From: Philhelius pedissequus
Taxonomy: Eukaryota; Arthropoda; Insecta; Diptera; Syrphidae
Assembly (NCBI GenBank): GCA_910595825.1
Contig: OU343161.1
Location: forward strand, 32,906,525-32,970,524
DNA: 64,000 bases
Direction of reading: 5' to 3'
Part shown: piece after piece, positions 33,960 to 45,519 of the stretch
Position numbering within the stretch: position 1 is the stretch's first letter
How the letters are laid out: the number at the start of each line of letters is the position of its first letter
Position numbers and translations under genes: made by a program
Notes under the pieces: model-generated
The model's database searches: none
The model's input: the letters and a program-made list of their open reading frames with translations, nothing else
What the model was told of the DNA's origin: nothing

Positions 33960-35690
33960 TTCTCGCCGGCTTTAGCACTGCAGAAAGTCGTGGGATTGAA
34001 CGGCCTTAAATCCTGTTGCTTGTTAGATGGCTTGGTCCTGTGGTGGGTTCAACCTCTGTTGTACTGCGTTCCTGCAGCTACGTAGAAGTTTCCGATGCTG
34101 TCATCTGACCATATTCCAAATGCTGGATCCATTTGTGTATTGGGACAATTCCTGAAGCTTCGTATAGCCTTGAGTTGCAATGGCGAAGAACTTTTCGCTT
34201 GGAAATTTGCAGTTTTTTCATGTATGAAGGGCTTATGGTGTACCATATATGGAAGCTATAAGTTAAAATGGGGCTAATGATTTGCTTATAAAGCAACAGT
34301 TTCGTCTTTGTTTGGAAACCGCCTCTTACTTTCATAATAGGTCGTACAAGGGAGAAGGCAATGCTAGCCTTACGTAGGATGAATTTGGAGTGTTGATTAA
34401 ATTTGAACCTTTCGAAGAAGTGAACTCCAAGGTATTTCACGGTTTTCTTGGGCTTGATAACAGTGTTATCGGGAAGGGTTAGCGAGAGGTGCTTGCATCT
34501 TTTGGCTAGGCCGTTGTGCGAAGGCGTCCTAAAACAGATAAACTTCGTTTAGCTAGGGTTGATTTTTATTCTCCATTGGTGCAATCATTACGCAATCTAT
34601 GCGCATTAGATTTTAAGGATATGCTCCTTAACTCTTCGGAAGGCTAAGTCTGGGGTGGAGGATGCGCTATAGGTAATGGAGTCATCAGCAAATAGGAGGG
34701 TATTTGTTCTAGACATGTTAAGTGGCTGGTCGGAGGTGTATAAATTGAAAAGGTCGGGTCCAAGGCGAGATCCCTTTGCTACATCAGCGGAAATGCTCAT
34801 GAGACTTGAAGAGTTCCACACACTATGGATGATTAGGATAAGATGTCTGGGCAAGTGAAGGGACTTCAACTTGAAAACCAAGCCATCTATCCAAACCGAG
34901 TCGAATGCTTTTTGGATATCGAGCAGACAAGCTACGGTCGTGTGTCCTTTGTTAAGGGCCAGCTGCTGATGCGACTACTGATGTAGCTTTAACAACGGGT
35001 CGAATGTCGAATTGGATGCTTTGAACTCGAATTGGTTATTCTGCACTATACGCATAGATGTGCAAAGTGAGCGAAGTTCGTTAAGGATCAGCATTTCAAG
35101 AAGTTTGCTGAGGTTCGGAAGATGGGAAATGGGTCGATAATTGTTAATACAATTTGCACCAGGTTTTGCTGATATTGGGAGAATTTCGGCAATTTTCCAT
35201 TGATTTTGGAAGTAAGTGTTGTTAACACAGTTATTAAGAATAATCGTGAGGATTATAATAGCTGTTGGGGGTAATTTCTTTATTAGAAAGCTAGAAACCT
35301 TGGTAGGTCCTGAAGATTTCTTAGAATTGCCATTTTCGATAAGACCGTCTAAAGGGTTGGTGAAAATATCATCTGCTGTCGTGTAGACTGATGAATTTTC
35401 TTTTAAAAAGTTGCTAAGCGGGCTAGGGTTCTGAGATATCAGTCCCGTAACTTCGTTGTTTACGTTGGTGAAAATGTTTGGTAAGTGTACTGGGAGATTC
35501 GACTTGAAATTGCTTTCAAAAAAATCTGCGAAGGCATTCGTTTTTTCGTGGTCCGACGAAAGAAAGGTGTCATTGTACTGCAAATGACGGATTATAAAGG
35601 ATTTCCTCCCCATGATTCGGTTAATTTACTTGAATGTGTCCCGTCCAGGTCTTATGACGTTGAGTCTTTTCCTGAATTAGGATTGACAAT
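33960..35690 (-). mobile_element. Jockey-like LINE remnant of a different family
   Basis: On the minus strand, RT N-terminal part (35613-34975: NRPISHLPNLSKLLEMLIL-type block, FQNQWKIAEILPISAKPG) is followed by the palm (34881-34606: LFADDSITYSAS with intact ADD) and the C-terminal domain (34440-34078: YLGVHFFERFKF, FHIWYTISPSYMKKL). Frameshifts separate them, and the motif A region near 34930 is damaged. No endonuclease or gag was seen. It separates the two metallothionein genes. Confidence 0.82.
34975..35613 (-). pseudogene. RT fingers/palm of the LINE in the Mtn spacer
   Basis: A 212-residue frame with ADDIFTNPLDGLIENGNSKK, SSGPTKVSSFLIKKL, QWKIAEILPISAKPG and NYRPISHLPNLSKLLEML, followed by QFEFKASNSTFD (the QFGFR-like motif). 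The frame ends before motif A. It is a fragment only. Confidence 0.8.
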
Positions 35691-35895
35691 GACAATGACA
35701 ATGACAAAAATTTATGATGTGTTGCATTTTTAATCGATGTTTAAAAGTGCTACTATTTCTCAAAAAAAGAGTATTAAAAAGCATTTGATGTAAAGAAAGA
35801 ACGATATTTCTAAGTCGATAATTTCTGACATTGATATTGTTTTTTTTCGATATTAATATGGTTTTTTTTTCAATATTGCTCATCCCTACACGACC
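35680..35895 (-). mobile_element. hAT-like MITE remnant with TAGGGATGAG end
   Basis: The end CTCATCCCTACACG (inverse CGTGTAGGGATGAG) mirrors CGTGTAGCGATGAG at 39309. Internal AATATCGA/TCGATATT-type repeats occur in both. A (GACAAT)n run lies at 35684-35707. Probably a non-autonomous DNA transposon. Confidence 0.45.
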
Positions 35896-36201
35896 TTGTT
35901 GTTGACATTGAATTCTAGTTTGACATTTAGGTAGTGAGTGTGTGGGTGGGTGCTTCTGGTTTCGATTCTAATTTCAATTCCTGAAGCAAATATCTCGTCT
36001 ATCCATGAGAGGAACTGTAATTTCATACCAATAAAAAAATTCAGAAGCCTTTCCGACGACCAATCGTTATAAAACCCTCAAAAATTAAATTAGTAAATAA
36101 ACTGGTTAATTCTACATAAATACACAAACCATGTTCAAACCATGTCTGTGTACTTCTTGACAATTGATCAAAATTACTATCTTATCGCTACTATGTCACT
36201 T

Positions 36202-36208
36202 GTGTGCA
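36202..36208 (-). promoter_or_regulatory. Distal metal-response element of Mtn-2
   Basis: TGCACAC on the minus strand matches TGCRCNC, about 200 bp upstream of the TATA box. Confidence 0.45.
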
Positions 36209-36364
36209 ATGCATAGCTTATTAGTTACTATACTTCAAACCTTTATTAAGATAACAACTGTACAAATAAAAAAATCCAAGGCAAGTCATCAACAACTTAT
36301 CTAAAAATAAAAGATAATACGCGTATAGAGTGCAAAAAGCAAATAATTTCTTGCTGAACGAAAT

Positions 36365-36371
36365 TGCACAC
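36365..36371 (+). promoter_or_regulatory. Proximal metal-response element of Mtn-2
   Basis: TGCACAC matches TGCRCNC and lies 35 bp upstream of the TATA box, almost the same spacing as in Mtn-1. Confidence 0.65.
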
Positions 36372-36405
36372 ATCACTAGAATTTTGTTGTCGATCGCGCA
36401 GTTCA

Positions 36406-36412
36406 TATAAAA
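36406..36412 (+). promoter_or_regulatory. TATA box of Mtn-2
   Basis: TATAAAA, 107 bp upstream of the start codon. Confidence 0.7.
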
Positions 36413-36518
36413 TAACCCTACAAGCTCGAAACCAACAACCATATTATAACTTAAAATAATATTGTCCTACGAAGTTGTTGAGTTTTAGTTGGCAATTAAA
36501 AGATAAATACTATTTAAA

Positions 36519-36722
36519 ATGCCCTGCAAGGATTGTTGTAAAGGTGAACATCTAATTTGATTAAAATCTAATTTTTTGTTTAATACTCGTACATTGTTTT
36601 TTTTTTATTTTTTTTTAACAGATTGTAAGTGCACCAGCGCTAAATGTGGTGAGTCTTGTGGTTGCTCTGAAGCCTGCAAATGTGCTTGCAAGACAGGAAC
36701 CGAAGGCAAGTGCTGTAAGTGA
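36519..36722 (+). CDS. Metallothionein, MtnB-like (Mtn-2)
   Basis: Exon 1 is 36519-36543 and exon 2 is 36622-36722, with a 78-bp GT-AG intron at exactly the same codon position as in Mtn-1 (phase 1 in the second Asp). The protein has 41 residues with the same thirteen Cys; it starts MPCKDCCKDCKC and ends TGTEGKCCK. It differs from Mtn-1 by Glu for Ala after the CG pair, and around the TAGA/TGT stretch. It binds soft metals through thiolates in the cytosol. AATAAA lies at 36836-36841. The divergent arrangement and near-identity point to a recent inverted duplication of one gene. Confidence 0.93.
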
Positions 36723-36835
36723 GATTCGCTCTAATTGGGAAGGCCATTTTCGGTAAAAAAAAAACAAACTGCATTTATGTGAAGAAAAACAATTTCAGCG
36801 GGTGAAAAAAAAAGTTCTAAAATATCTTTTGTTTT

Positions 36836-36841
36836 AATAAA
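36836..36841 (+). terminator. Polyadenylation signal of Mtn-2
   Basis: AATAAA 114 bp after the stop codon. Confidence 0.55.
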
Positions 36842-37136
36842 TATTATTTTTTTTATTTAAATTAAAATTTCTTTGTTGTAAAAACAGTGTCATGCTGATT
36901 GGTTCAATATAAATTTCAAACGTATGATTCGTAGGCGAAAATTGTTAAAGTTACAGTGTCCAATGTTATTTTCTTTTAGTTTATCGGATTTGTGTGTTAG
37001 TTTAACAGGATTGCACAATTTATCTGGATTGCTCGGATTTTTTCAAGAAACTTGTATCATGTTAAAAATATTCGCGATCGTCATTTATTGTGATTTTGAT
37101 GTTTTATTGTACCAGGTTTTATTATTAACAGAGATC
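36842..37136. other. Intergenic 3' of Mtn-2
   Basis: AT-rich; nothing recognised. The single frame at 36924-37169 has no family signature. Confidence 0.4.
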
Positions 37137-38860
37137 ATACTTACTTACTTAGGTCCTCGGATCTGTTAGGTCCGTGAGGTTTCCTTGCGGGGCATAGAGC
37201 CTCCACTACTCCTACGCGCTTCGTGTACGGTTTCAGGAGATGTACTTCAGCTCTCTCCAACTCTTCTCCAGTTGAGCTGATTCATCTTCGACCGTCCTTC
37301 GATAAGTATATCTAGGTCGACCCACACGTCTACCTCGCTGCGTGAGGGGGTTCCATTGCATCGCCTGACTCGCATTACACTCTTGACCTTATTTCGAAGC
37401 GTATGTCCAATCCACTGCCACTTTCGTTTTCGTATTATAGAGTCAATGGGTTCTTGACCTGTCCTTACATACAGTTCATCATTAGAGATATGGTTTGGCC
37501 AGAAAATCCCCAAGATATTTCGCAGACATCTATTCAAGAACGTTTGCAGCTTTCTTGTGACAGCGGGTGTTACCTTCCAAGTGCTTCACCCATACAGAAG
37601 CACGGACTCAACATTGGAGTGGAACAGTCGTAGCTTGGACTTAAGGCTTATATGTAGAGTTTTTTCTCCATATCTTGGACAGCATTCCGAATGCAGCGTT
37701 TGCTTTCCCGATTCGACTTGTTTTATCTTGTTCGGTCCCGCCATCAGTAGAGACGCGTAGTCCAGATGTTTGAGGAATGATTGCAGATTCCACTGAATTC
37801 CTCAATTTGCAGTCGACAGAGATGCATGCAGCACATCACTTATCACAAACAAAAACAGTATTGGTGACAGCACACAACCGTGTCTAACCCAACTATGGAT
37901 TGCAAACTCATGATGATTCGCAAGGTGTTGATGTGGTCCACGCATGAACATCCAGAGCGGAATCCTGCTTGGTGGGCGTCAAGTGTTTGTTTGAGGTGGT
38001 CTTTATTCGCTTTTTGCTATTACTTTGGCTACTGCAGGCAGCACGCAAATTCCTCTGCAGTTTTCGCACTGCGTAAGGTCACCTTTCTTCACAATCATTC
38101 CCTTGTTCCATTCTTCAGGAAAACTCTCTGTTTCGGAAAGCTCTCTCAATGAGTGGGTGCAGGAGCTCACTCGATGTTGTTGGCGCTGCTTGTAAGAGCT
38201 CTGCGGGATTACCTTCAAGTCCAACCGCTTTGTTGTTCTTCAGTGCTCTGATTGCGGTTAAGATTTCTTGCCTACTGGGGGATACGGTGCATATTCGGGA
38301 ATTCGTTAATACGGACAAGTCATTGCGTATTGGGATACGGTCACTGTTGAAAACGCGGTTTAAAACCATAGAAAAGTGCTCCTTCCACCTTTTGAGCTGG
38401 TCCTCATCCAAAACTAGTAGTGATCGGTCTATGTCTTTTACGAGGTTTTGTTTAGAGCTTCGGACACCTGTAAGCTCTTTAGTAATTCTGTAGGCGGCCC
38501 TTCTGTCACACCTGGCTGCAGTATCTTCTGCTTCTGTTGTCAATGAGTTAATATAGTTACGCTTATCATGTCGCACGCTTCGGTAAACTTCTCTCATCTT
38601 CATGCGATACGCAGACTCTAGCTCGTTTCTCCCTGCTACCTGCGGAATAGAGTAGTACAGTTTTACGAGTTGGGGTACTTAAAACTCCCCGAGTCCCACT
38701 ATCTAACTTCACTGATCCCTAAGATGTCCATGTTATACCGCATGAATTCTTTCTCTAATTGTAGGAATCTGGCATTTTGAGGACCTTCACTTCCGATGTC
38801 AAGAAGCGTGTTCATATTCCAGAAACCAAACTTTGTCCGGGTACAATAGACAAAAGGCGA
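37137..38860 (-). mobile_element. RTE-clade non-LTR retrotransposon, internally deleted
   Basis: On the minus strand: an endonuclease N-terminus (38840-38650: WNMNTLLDIGSEG, MDILGISEVR), then by deletion the RT linker and fingers (38603-38115: QLKRWKEHFSMVLNR, ILTAIRALKNNKAVGLEGNP), and the C-terminus (37537-37247: NRCLRNILGIFWPNHIS, RKRKWQWIGHTLR). These are hallmarks of RTE/BovB-type elements. It ends in a CTTACTTACTTA tail (37137-37151), the short tandem tail usual for this clade. Confidence 0.85.
38115..38603 (-). pseudogene. RTE-type RT N-terminal region
   Basis: 162 open codons covering the pre-RT linker and first RT motif (NNKAVGLEGNPAELLQA, where active copies have GxDGxPAE). The frame is lost before the palm, and the catalytic Asp motifs are not found in frame. 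Confidence 0.8.
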
Positions 38861-39304
38861 CAACGTGTTATCATTCCTAATCCAAAGCTTAGTGTCGGTT
38901 TCGATAGCGAAATTGATTTCAGTTACGAATAATGCTAACCTCCGTAACCTATCCTAGAGAGCTAGGCCTTTCACACTTGTAATTTTAGCCTATTTACGTA
39001 TATAGGCATACGCAAATAATTACCCAGGGATCACCACATGGAGGTAAAATAAACACTTTACCGTGACTGATTGTTGCGCTACTGACTCAGACCAGGTTCT
39101 GGGCAATCAATAGTTTCTCGATCATGCACGATGCAGGCCACCATGAGATCATGGAAGAGAGTTAATACTCTCGATACTGTTCGTTTGGTATCAAATGACA
39201 GTCCCTGTCCTGAATAGAAGAGAAATGGCCTTCTGAATTTGTAGTCAGAATCAAAACTAGAAACACGAACACTCTCGAGCCCACAAAATGACACTGTCGA
39301 ATTT
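38861..39304. other. Intergenic
   Basis: No recognised gene; moderately GC-richer than its surroundings, possibly more of a decayed LINE. Confidence 0.3.
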
Positions 39305-39560
39305 AATTGCGTGTAGCGATGAGTGTTATTAAAACATCGATGTTAAAATCGAAAAAATAGCTTCGATATCAGAAATTATTGAATCAGAAATATCGATGTT
39401 TTTTAACACCGATGTTTTTCTTATGCATTTTTTTTTAAATAGTAGCACATTCAAAAATCGATTAAAATTCGATGCTGCGATGTTTCAGATTCGTCAACAT
39501 CGATATTTTTTGCATCTTACATCAATGTTTTGGCAACATCGGCCAATCCTACATTTGTAT
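39305..39560 (+). mobile_element. hAT-like MITE remnant, mirror of 35680-35895
   Basis: It begins GCGTGTAGCGATGAGTG and is rich in ATCGATGTT/AACATCGATG-type repeats. The end motif matches the inverted end at 35882-35895. Confidence 0.45.
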
Positions 39561-41115
39561 GGCATTGTTTTGTTGTTTCCCACCTTACACTTACACATTA
39601 AAATTCAGAATCAAAAGCCGTGTTTTAACTTGTTCGATTGGAATCCCGGATCGGAGAGTTCTTCCGGAATATCAATCGAAAAGGGCATAAGTTTCCACCG
39701 AAAAATAATCCGATATTAATGACAAGCGACTTAAAATATATCTTGAAGAGTGTTTCGACCACAAAAAATGTGATTAATTTGACATTTTGTTAATATTACA
39801 TGATACATTTGAAACGAAAAAAACCTTAAAGTTCTATCTATTGTTCTTATTGACATAAGTTAATATTGTTTTCTTTTAATTAAAAAGTCTTCATTTATTT
39901 TCAAGTAAATGAGTGTTATAGGAACTTAAATCCTTTAGTATCTCAAGAATAGATTCTTCACAACAATTTGAAAATGATTATGGAAAATTCACTTTTATAG
40001 AAAAATAAAACGCACGACTGGATCGCACGTACTTGATCCTATGTTCGATAACATTATATGCAAAAGATTCTTTATAGAAACGGCTAAATATATTCTTAAA
40101 GTCGTTTTTTAATTAATTTTCTATATACAAAATTTTCTTAAAACTTAATACTATAAGCTTAGAAACAAAATTTCAGAAAATATCGTTCACGCTTTTTCGG
40201 AATATTGAATTTTCAAGAAAAAAAAAATATTTTTTTCAAATTCGAAAAAAAAAACATTTTGTCGAAATTTTTTTAATGTGTATTTATTATTTAGAATTTG
40301 AATAATCTGCCGTATAAAAATTTCGATGGAAACCCATAAAGCCGTTTACGAGAAAATCTAAAATAAAAAAGAAAGTTGTATTGCATAGAATAACAAAATA
40401 TGTAAAAAAAAATATTGCCCAAATATAGACCATATCCAAAGTAGTAGGCACACTTTTTTTTAAATCATTATAAATGACATCTTCAGATTGCGCATGCTAC
40501 TTATATACACTTGTGTTATAGTCTGGTTTATGAGTTTTATTTACGCAAGCTCGTGTGTAAATCATTCGTATTTTGTTTGCTGATTACATTTTTTTATAAA
40601 TCAAATTGGAGGAAGTTAGATTCTGATTTTTTTACATATTTTCTTGTAGAAGACCGCGAATTGCCCTTTTCCCCTTTCACCAAATGTTTGTCTTGAATTC
40701 CACACGGTATGTCATCACTGATTAGTGATTAGTACCAATACATACTTTAGGCCTTGTAATGATGTTGCATATGCATTTTCTATGTGAAACTACCGTTCGT
40801 TAACCCCTGAAGTACTTACGTGTATACACATGACGTATATTGTATTCATTCATTCATATTTTAGTAACATGTATTGTTTCTAATAATAACCTTATAAACA
40901 ATTTCAAAGTTAAGATTACAATACAATTTATATGTATTTGTAAATTTATTAAGTTGCTAATTTGCCTCGTACATGCTAATACATTTGATTAGGTAAATCA
41001 ATAACGACATAAGCTCTGAAGATAAGAATATAAAAATTTAATGACTTGCAGTTAACTGCATTATAGATAGCTGAAATTGATTGAAACTGAAACTAGTTTT
41101 AGTCGTTATCAATAA
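39561..41115. other. Intergenic with a Rep-A-related piece at about 40008-40430
   Basis: 40008-40036 carries the 30-bp core on the minus strand, followed by ATGTTCGATAACATTATATG and GCAAAAGATTCTTTATAGAA, blocks also seen at 29480-29520 (inverse) and 60224-60260. The rest is AT-rich without genes. Confidence 0.45.
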
Positions 41116-41650
41116 TAGTCCAGTCGGGTTAAACATTTGAAAAAGAAAAAAATAATTCGTAAAATTTTCTTTCACAGTTCGTTAAGGGGGATTATAAATA
41201 AATAGTCTAAGTCTCGGTTTTCAGAAAAATCGCGCTTGAGCTTCAGCCGCCATTTTGAATTTAATGAACATTTTACTTTGAGCAGTAACTTCGCCATTTT
41301 TGATTTCTGACACTAAAAATAAAGATAAAACTTGTAGGAAATTTAATTTTCTACAACTTTAGTCATAATATTTTTTCCCATAAAAGTTACCGTTCGCGAG
41401 ATTTTAATGAAAAACTGTTTTGAGTTTTCAAAAAAAAGACGCCACTACTTCAACAAAACATCCACGGTGTTGCACTATAGGGTTGTATGAATAAAAAAAG
41501 ATAAACCATTTCTTTATTAAATTTAAAATGGCGACTAAAACTCCAGCAATATTTTCCCAAAAAACCGAGATTTAGACTATTTAATTAACGAATTAATTAA
41601 TTAATTTTTTCTATCTCAGCCCTTTTTTTTGACAACCCAACTGGGCTTTA
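41116..41650. mobile_element. Foldback family F2, complete copy (~535 bp)
   Basis: The left arm (41116-41290, TAGTCCAGTCGGGTT to CGCCATTTTGAATTTAA) and right arm (41490-41650, AAATGGCGACTAAAAC to AACCCAACTGGGC) are inverted copies, about 170 bp each, around a 200-bp centre. A solo right arm lies at 31056-31240. Confidence 0.75.
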
Positions 41651-42404
41651 AATTATAACCTAAGATAGACTTTGTAAAGAGAGTAAATTTTGCTCGTAAT
41701 TTTTGCTGATATGCAGACATTGTGGGATACATAGATTGCAATACTACAATATCCCAACAGGCGTTTTTCTTGTCAAAAAGTGTGTGTTTCTTTCATAGCA
41801 CATACATAAGTATGTAGGTAATACCAAGGTCTGAAACTTTCGTACGTTTCACTTTCCGATATCCGATCGGAAACCCTTTGGCTTACTTTTTTGTGTTTGT
41901 AAATTTGACTTTCCCTCATGAATTCATGTGAAATCCACCAACAATTCTGGCACATCGCCAGTTACGACGCTTGGACTTATATGTCATTTCGACTTATGAC
42001 GACGACATAACGTCAGACCGGACAAATGTAGGACTTGAAACAGCGTATGCGTTATTAGGCTGTGAGAATATTAAATTTAAAATCCGTAGTCTTCAACGAG
42101 TACTAATAGTTCTTCTTCTACGAACACTACAGGACCATCAGAACATGAAATCGAACCTGAATTACAAGTTAAACTTTCAAGGTGAAGATGTCATATGTAT
42201 AATAAATTTCTATCATTTGGAATTTTTGAACTATAAATCTGAAAATTCCTCATTTAGTTTTACATTTGTTTCATTCTTATAATTATCACATCATTGGCTT
42301 ATCGTAAACATACGTACATAAATTTCATCATGTTACTACCCGAAAGACAGGGATGGGAACCTGGCTTACTATTAAGAGAACAGGGTACTCCCATCTATTA
42401 ATTA
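41651..42404. other. Intergenic
   Basis: No gene recognised. A 103-codon frame at 41971-42282 has no known signature. Confidence 0.35.
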
Positions 42405-42720
42405 ATTAAGGAATCGTATAAACTCCCAGATGAATGTAACGCCTTTCAAGCTGATATCGACGCTATTGAAAAAGCAGCTGAAATGATCCATATAGGAGAA
42501 AACTGGTCTCATAAGAGATCACATTTTTCGCTCAAAGCCAAGCAGCTATCAAAGCAATATCCAGAGAGACAATACGCCGCAGTGGCAAAGTGCCGAAGCG
42601 TACTAAATATTATCGGAAAACTCTAACCAGCAAGCCAAACTCTGCTTGGTTCCTGGACACAGCAATGTAGAGGGAAACGATATTGCAGACGATATGGCAA
42701 GGAAGGGTTCCGTAGCAAAT
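42405..42720 (+). pseudogene. RNase H domain fragment of a LINE
   Basis: Broken plus-strand frames read CNAFQADIDAIEKAAEMI and, after frameshifts, LVPGHSNVEGNDIADDMARK. The second is the classic C-terminal RNase H motif of I/R1/LOA-type non-LTR elements. Nothing of RT precedes it. Confidence 0.8.
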
Positions 42721-43107
42721 ATAGAGTAGACCCTATGGGTTCGAAATCCCGATTGGCGTAGTGAAAAGAAAGATAGACATATAAATTAAAGAGCAAATAT
42801 TCCCACCTATTCTGCAACTCAGGCGATAAGTTTTCGCATCGTTAAAAAATGAAACGCTCCATTCCTCCCTTATCGCCCCATAGGAAAAAAGTGTTTCTAC
42901 AAGTTGAGGCGATAACTTAAATATTTCATTTTGTTTGGCTGGAATTTACCAATAGAAGGCGATAAATTTAAATGTCATTTTGGCATCTCAAAAACAAAAC
43001 AAACTATTTTTTTTATCATTTGGTTTGTTATTTGTTCTTAAAATTGTGTGGTTTCGTAGTTCATCTGCTTTTTAATATTTTAATTTGTTTGGAAATAAAA
43101 AAACAAT
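42721..43107. other. Short AT-rich stretch with duplicated GGCGATAA block
   Basis: AACTCAGGCGATAAGTT (about 42825) and AAGTTGAGGCGATAACTT (about 42902) are imperfect direct copies about 77 bp apart. No gene. Confidence 0.4.
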
Positions 43108-43634
43108 GGCGCAAAATTTTAAACGATTTAGTAAAATGTTAAAGCCACTTTTAGCAATTTACTAAGCTAAAAAGATGATTGAGCTAATTTTAAACGTTTT
43201 TAACATTTTACTAAAGTTAAGATCACGGAATGGCTACTTTAACTTTTAGCAATTTGCTAAATCCATTATGGAATCTGATAGTATATCAGCCTTGCACGCT
43301 GGGTGCCCAGGTTCGAGTCCTGCGGGTCCAACATTTTTATTGTTTTCTTGTAAATAATGAAGTTAAAATGATGAAAATAGAAATAACTAATACCTTTTTA
43401 GAGCACATGTTGGGTTTTCATCAACATATAATTAATTTACAACACATAACAACAATAATTGTGTTCATCAAAATTCAAACCCTACAAATGCTCAGCCTAC
43501 TGCTTAATTAGCAATTTACTAGTTTAAAAAAGGTTTAAGAATTTTGAAATAGTTATTCAATCAATAAGCACTTTGGAAATTGCTAACTAGTAAAATGTAA
43601 GCCCTTTACAATCGGTTGTTTAAAATTTTGCCCA
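43108..43634. mobile_element. Inverted-repeat element carrying a tRNA-like sequence
   Basis: GCGCAAAATTTTAAACGATT (43109) mirrors the right end (inverse GGGCAAAATTTTAAACAACC). TTTAGCAATTT(A/G)CTAA-type blocks recur inside. It holds the tRNA-like 43269-43330. A SINE-bearing or composite MITE; family unknown. Confidence 0.45.
43269..43330 (+). pseudogene. tRNA-Ala(UGC)-like sequence lacking a D arm
   Basis: The acceptor TGGAATC pairs mostly with GGGTCCA. The anticodon arm TCAGC-CTTGCAC-GCTGG folds with a 7-nt loop and anticodon TGC. The T arm CCAGG-TTCGAGT-CCTGC has one mismatch. Only 10 nt replace the D arm, so it is not a normal cytosolic tRNA; a SINE head or pseudogene is likelier. Confidence 0.4.
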
Positions 43635-44639
43635 AAATTTTTTACAAGGAAAATCTACCCACTCTAGTTTACCTTGTAAATTTTTTTGCTCCTAGCTATT
43701 CAAAAAAGGATTAAGATTGCAAAGATACGAAATAATTTGAAAGTTTCAAACACAAAAAAGATCAATCAGTCAGACAAATTTTAGAATCTTTTTAAAATGT
43801 TATTCGGCAAAATCAGGAAATCAGGGTAGTTGTTGCAATGTCTTTTCACAAAATTGATGTGCGACCCAGAATCTGTAACAGTAAACATTATTAAGATCTC
43901 CAATTTTTTTATTTGGATGTAACTCAGAGTTAAATAAGCATTTGCGATTTGCTGTGATCACCAGTCAGAGTTGCTTGAAGTTCATGCAATATCCGACAAT
44001 CCAAGTAGTATATCTAATGAAATTATATTCAGGCTTGTCGCGGTGGTAGAAATCCAGACATGGCGCCTTGCATGCACCCCAATGGCTGCGTGTCGTAATA
44101 TTCTTTGCATCTTCTCACTTTCTATGAATTATTTAATTATTTTTTTGCAGAAGTTTTTTATACTGAGCACAACTAAGATTCTTTATTTTAACACTAATAT
44201 TCTTTAGTTTCTCATTTGCTTAGTGTACAATTTAAAATTTATTATGAAATGAAAAACACTTCTGCATCACAGACTTACAATTAAAATTAAACAAAAATAC
44301 AGACAATAGCAATTAAATAATTATAATATAAATATAATAGTAAACAAAATTAAAAAAATATGAAACGTATCTTGAGGTGCAACAAGTCTTACTTTGAGCA
44401 GATCCAATTTTGCTTCTTTTTCTAGGTATTTTGCAAGTGATAAAGTTTGACGTTTAAATCGAAAAAGTTAACGATTTTCAATGATACAGAAATACATTTT
44501 ATCGAATTTTTACAGTATTTCAATTCTATTTGTTTCAGTCGATAAAGTTAACGATTGTCAAATGATACAGAAACACGGTAATGCGATAAATTGATTTTTG
44601 TTTAAATTTTCACCGTTTCTTGACCATAATTATTGATTC
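43635..44639. other. Intergenic with an imperfect tandem repeat
   Basis: AAAGTTAACGATTTTCAATG (about 44463) and AAAGTTAACGATTGTCAAAT (about 44541) plus following GATACAGAAA are copies about 78 bp apart. No gene seen. Confidence 0.4.
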
Positions 44640-45060
44640 GAAAGTCGCAGAACAATGGTACAGGATATCCAGGACCGACTGTGTTATCTCCAAAAGTTTA
44701 TAAGTATATATTATCACTCAGGTACAATGGTCACTAGATTGGGTGTATTGACACCTGATTTCTCTAGGAGGTATCAACATGTTGACCAAACAGAAACACC
44801 TGCTCTGCGACTGTCAAAATCTACAAACAAATCGCCTCAGATATTTCGGAAACAGGTTTGTTGCTGAACTGGACGACCTAGTGCAGTTACCAATGGTTAA
44901 TATGATAAAACATATAGAAAGTACAGGCCGGTGCGTAAATAACCAGTCTTCATGAAAAATTAAGTGGCAAAATTTCTGTGATAAACGGGACCACAAGGGA
45001 CCAATAGACCCCCGTGTAGGAGCCTTTGGGCTGTGCACGCCCCTCCTAACCTAGCCTTCA
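44640..45060 (+). pseudogene. 3' end of an RNase H-bearing LINE
   Basis: Plus-strand frames read TRLGVLTPDFSRRYQHVDQ, then (shifted) HLLCDCQNLQTNRLRYFGN and VAELDDLVQLP. This is the Cys-rich C-terminal region after RNase H in R1/LOA-like elements. It could be the downstream part of the fragment at 42405, separated by later insertions. Confidence 0.65.
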
Positions 45061-45519
45061 TAATAAATTTATATACATACATAATAACTGTGTGTTTGAT
45101 CTGGTTTTCCTTTATTTTTTCTGCTTCAATCTTCCTATGTTTATTTCGAATTACGACGACTTTTTTTTGGAACGAATTAGCCACATTAGTCGAGGTATGC
45201 CAGTATGCCTACAATCTATGACCGTGGTGAAACTGATGTTTTTGCATCTGTGCTGTGCGTAGTTACAACCAGATTTCACGCACAAAAATACAAAATATCA
45301 GTTGAATCACGCTTCGCGTTCTGAACATGTTCAGAGCGCACTCCATGAGCTCAGACAAGGGTTGAGTTCATAAGTGGAATAATGTTCCTTATGAAATGCA
45401 CAAACCATTTATGCTATGCATTTTTTATGAACAAAAAAATTGCTGCAGTTCCGCATTGTCAAAAAAGAGTTCATACGTGCAAAGTAGGTAGCCGGTTATC
45501 AATAACCGCTTATAAATGA
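45061..45519. other. Intergenic
   Basis: AT-rich; nothing recognised. Confidence 0.4.

Noticed and set aside
34606..35613. Intact reverse transcriptase gene in the Mtn spacer
   Set aside because: Domains lie in different frames, motif A is damaged and endonuclease is absent; a dead LINE fragment.
43269..43330. Functional tRNA-Ala gene
   Set aside because: No D arm, mismatched acceptor and T stem, and embedded in an inverted-repeat element.
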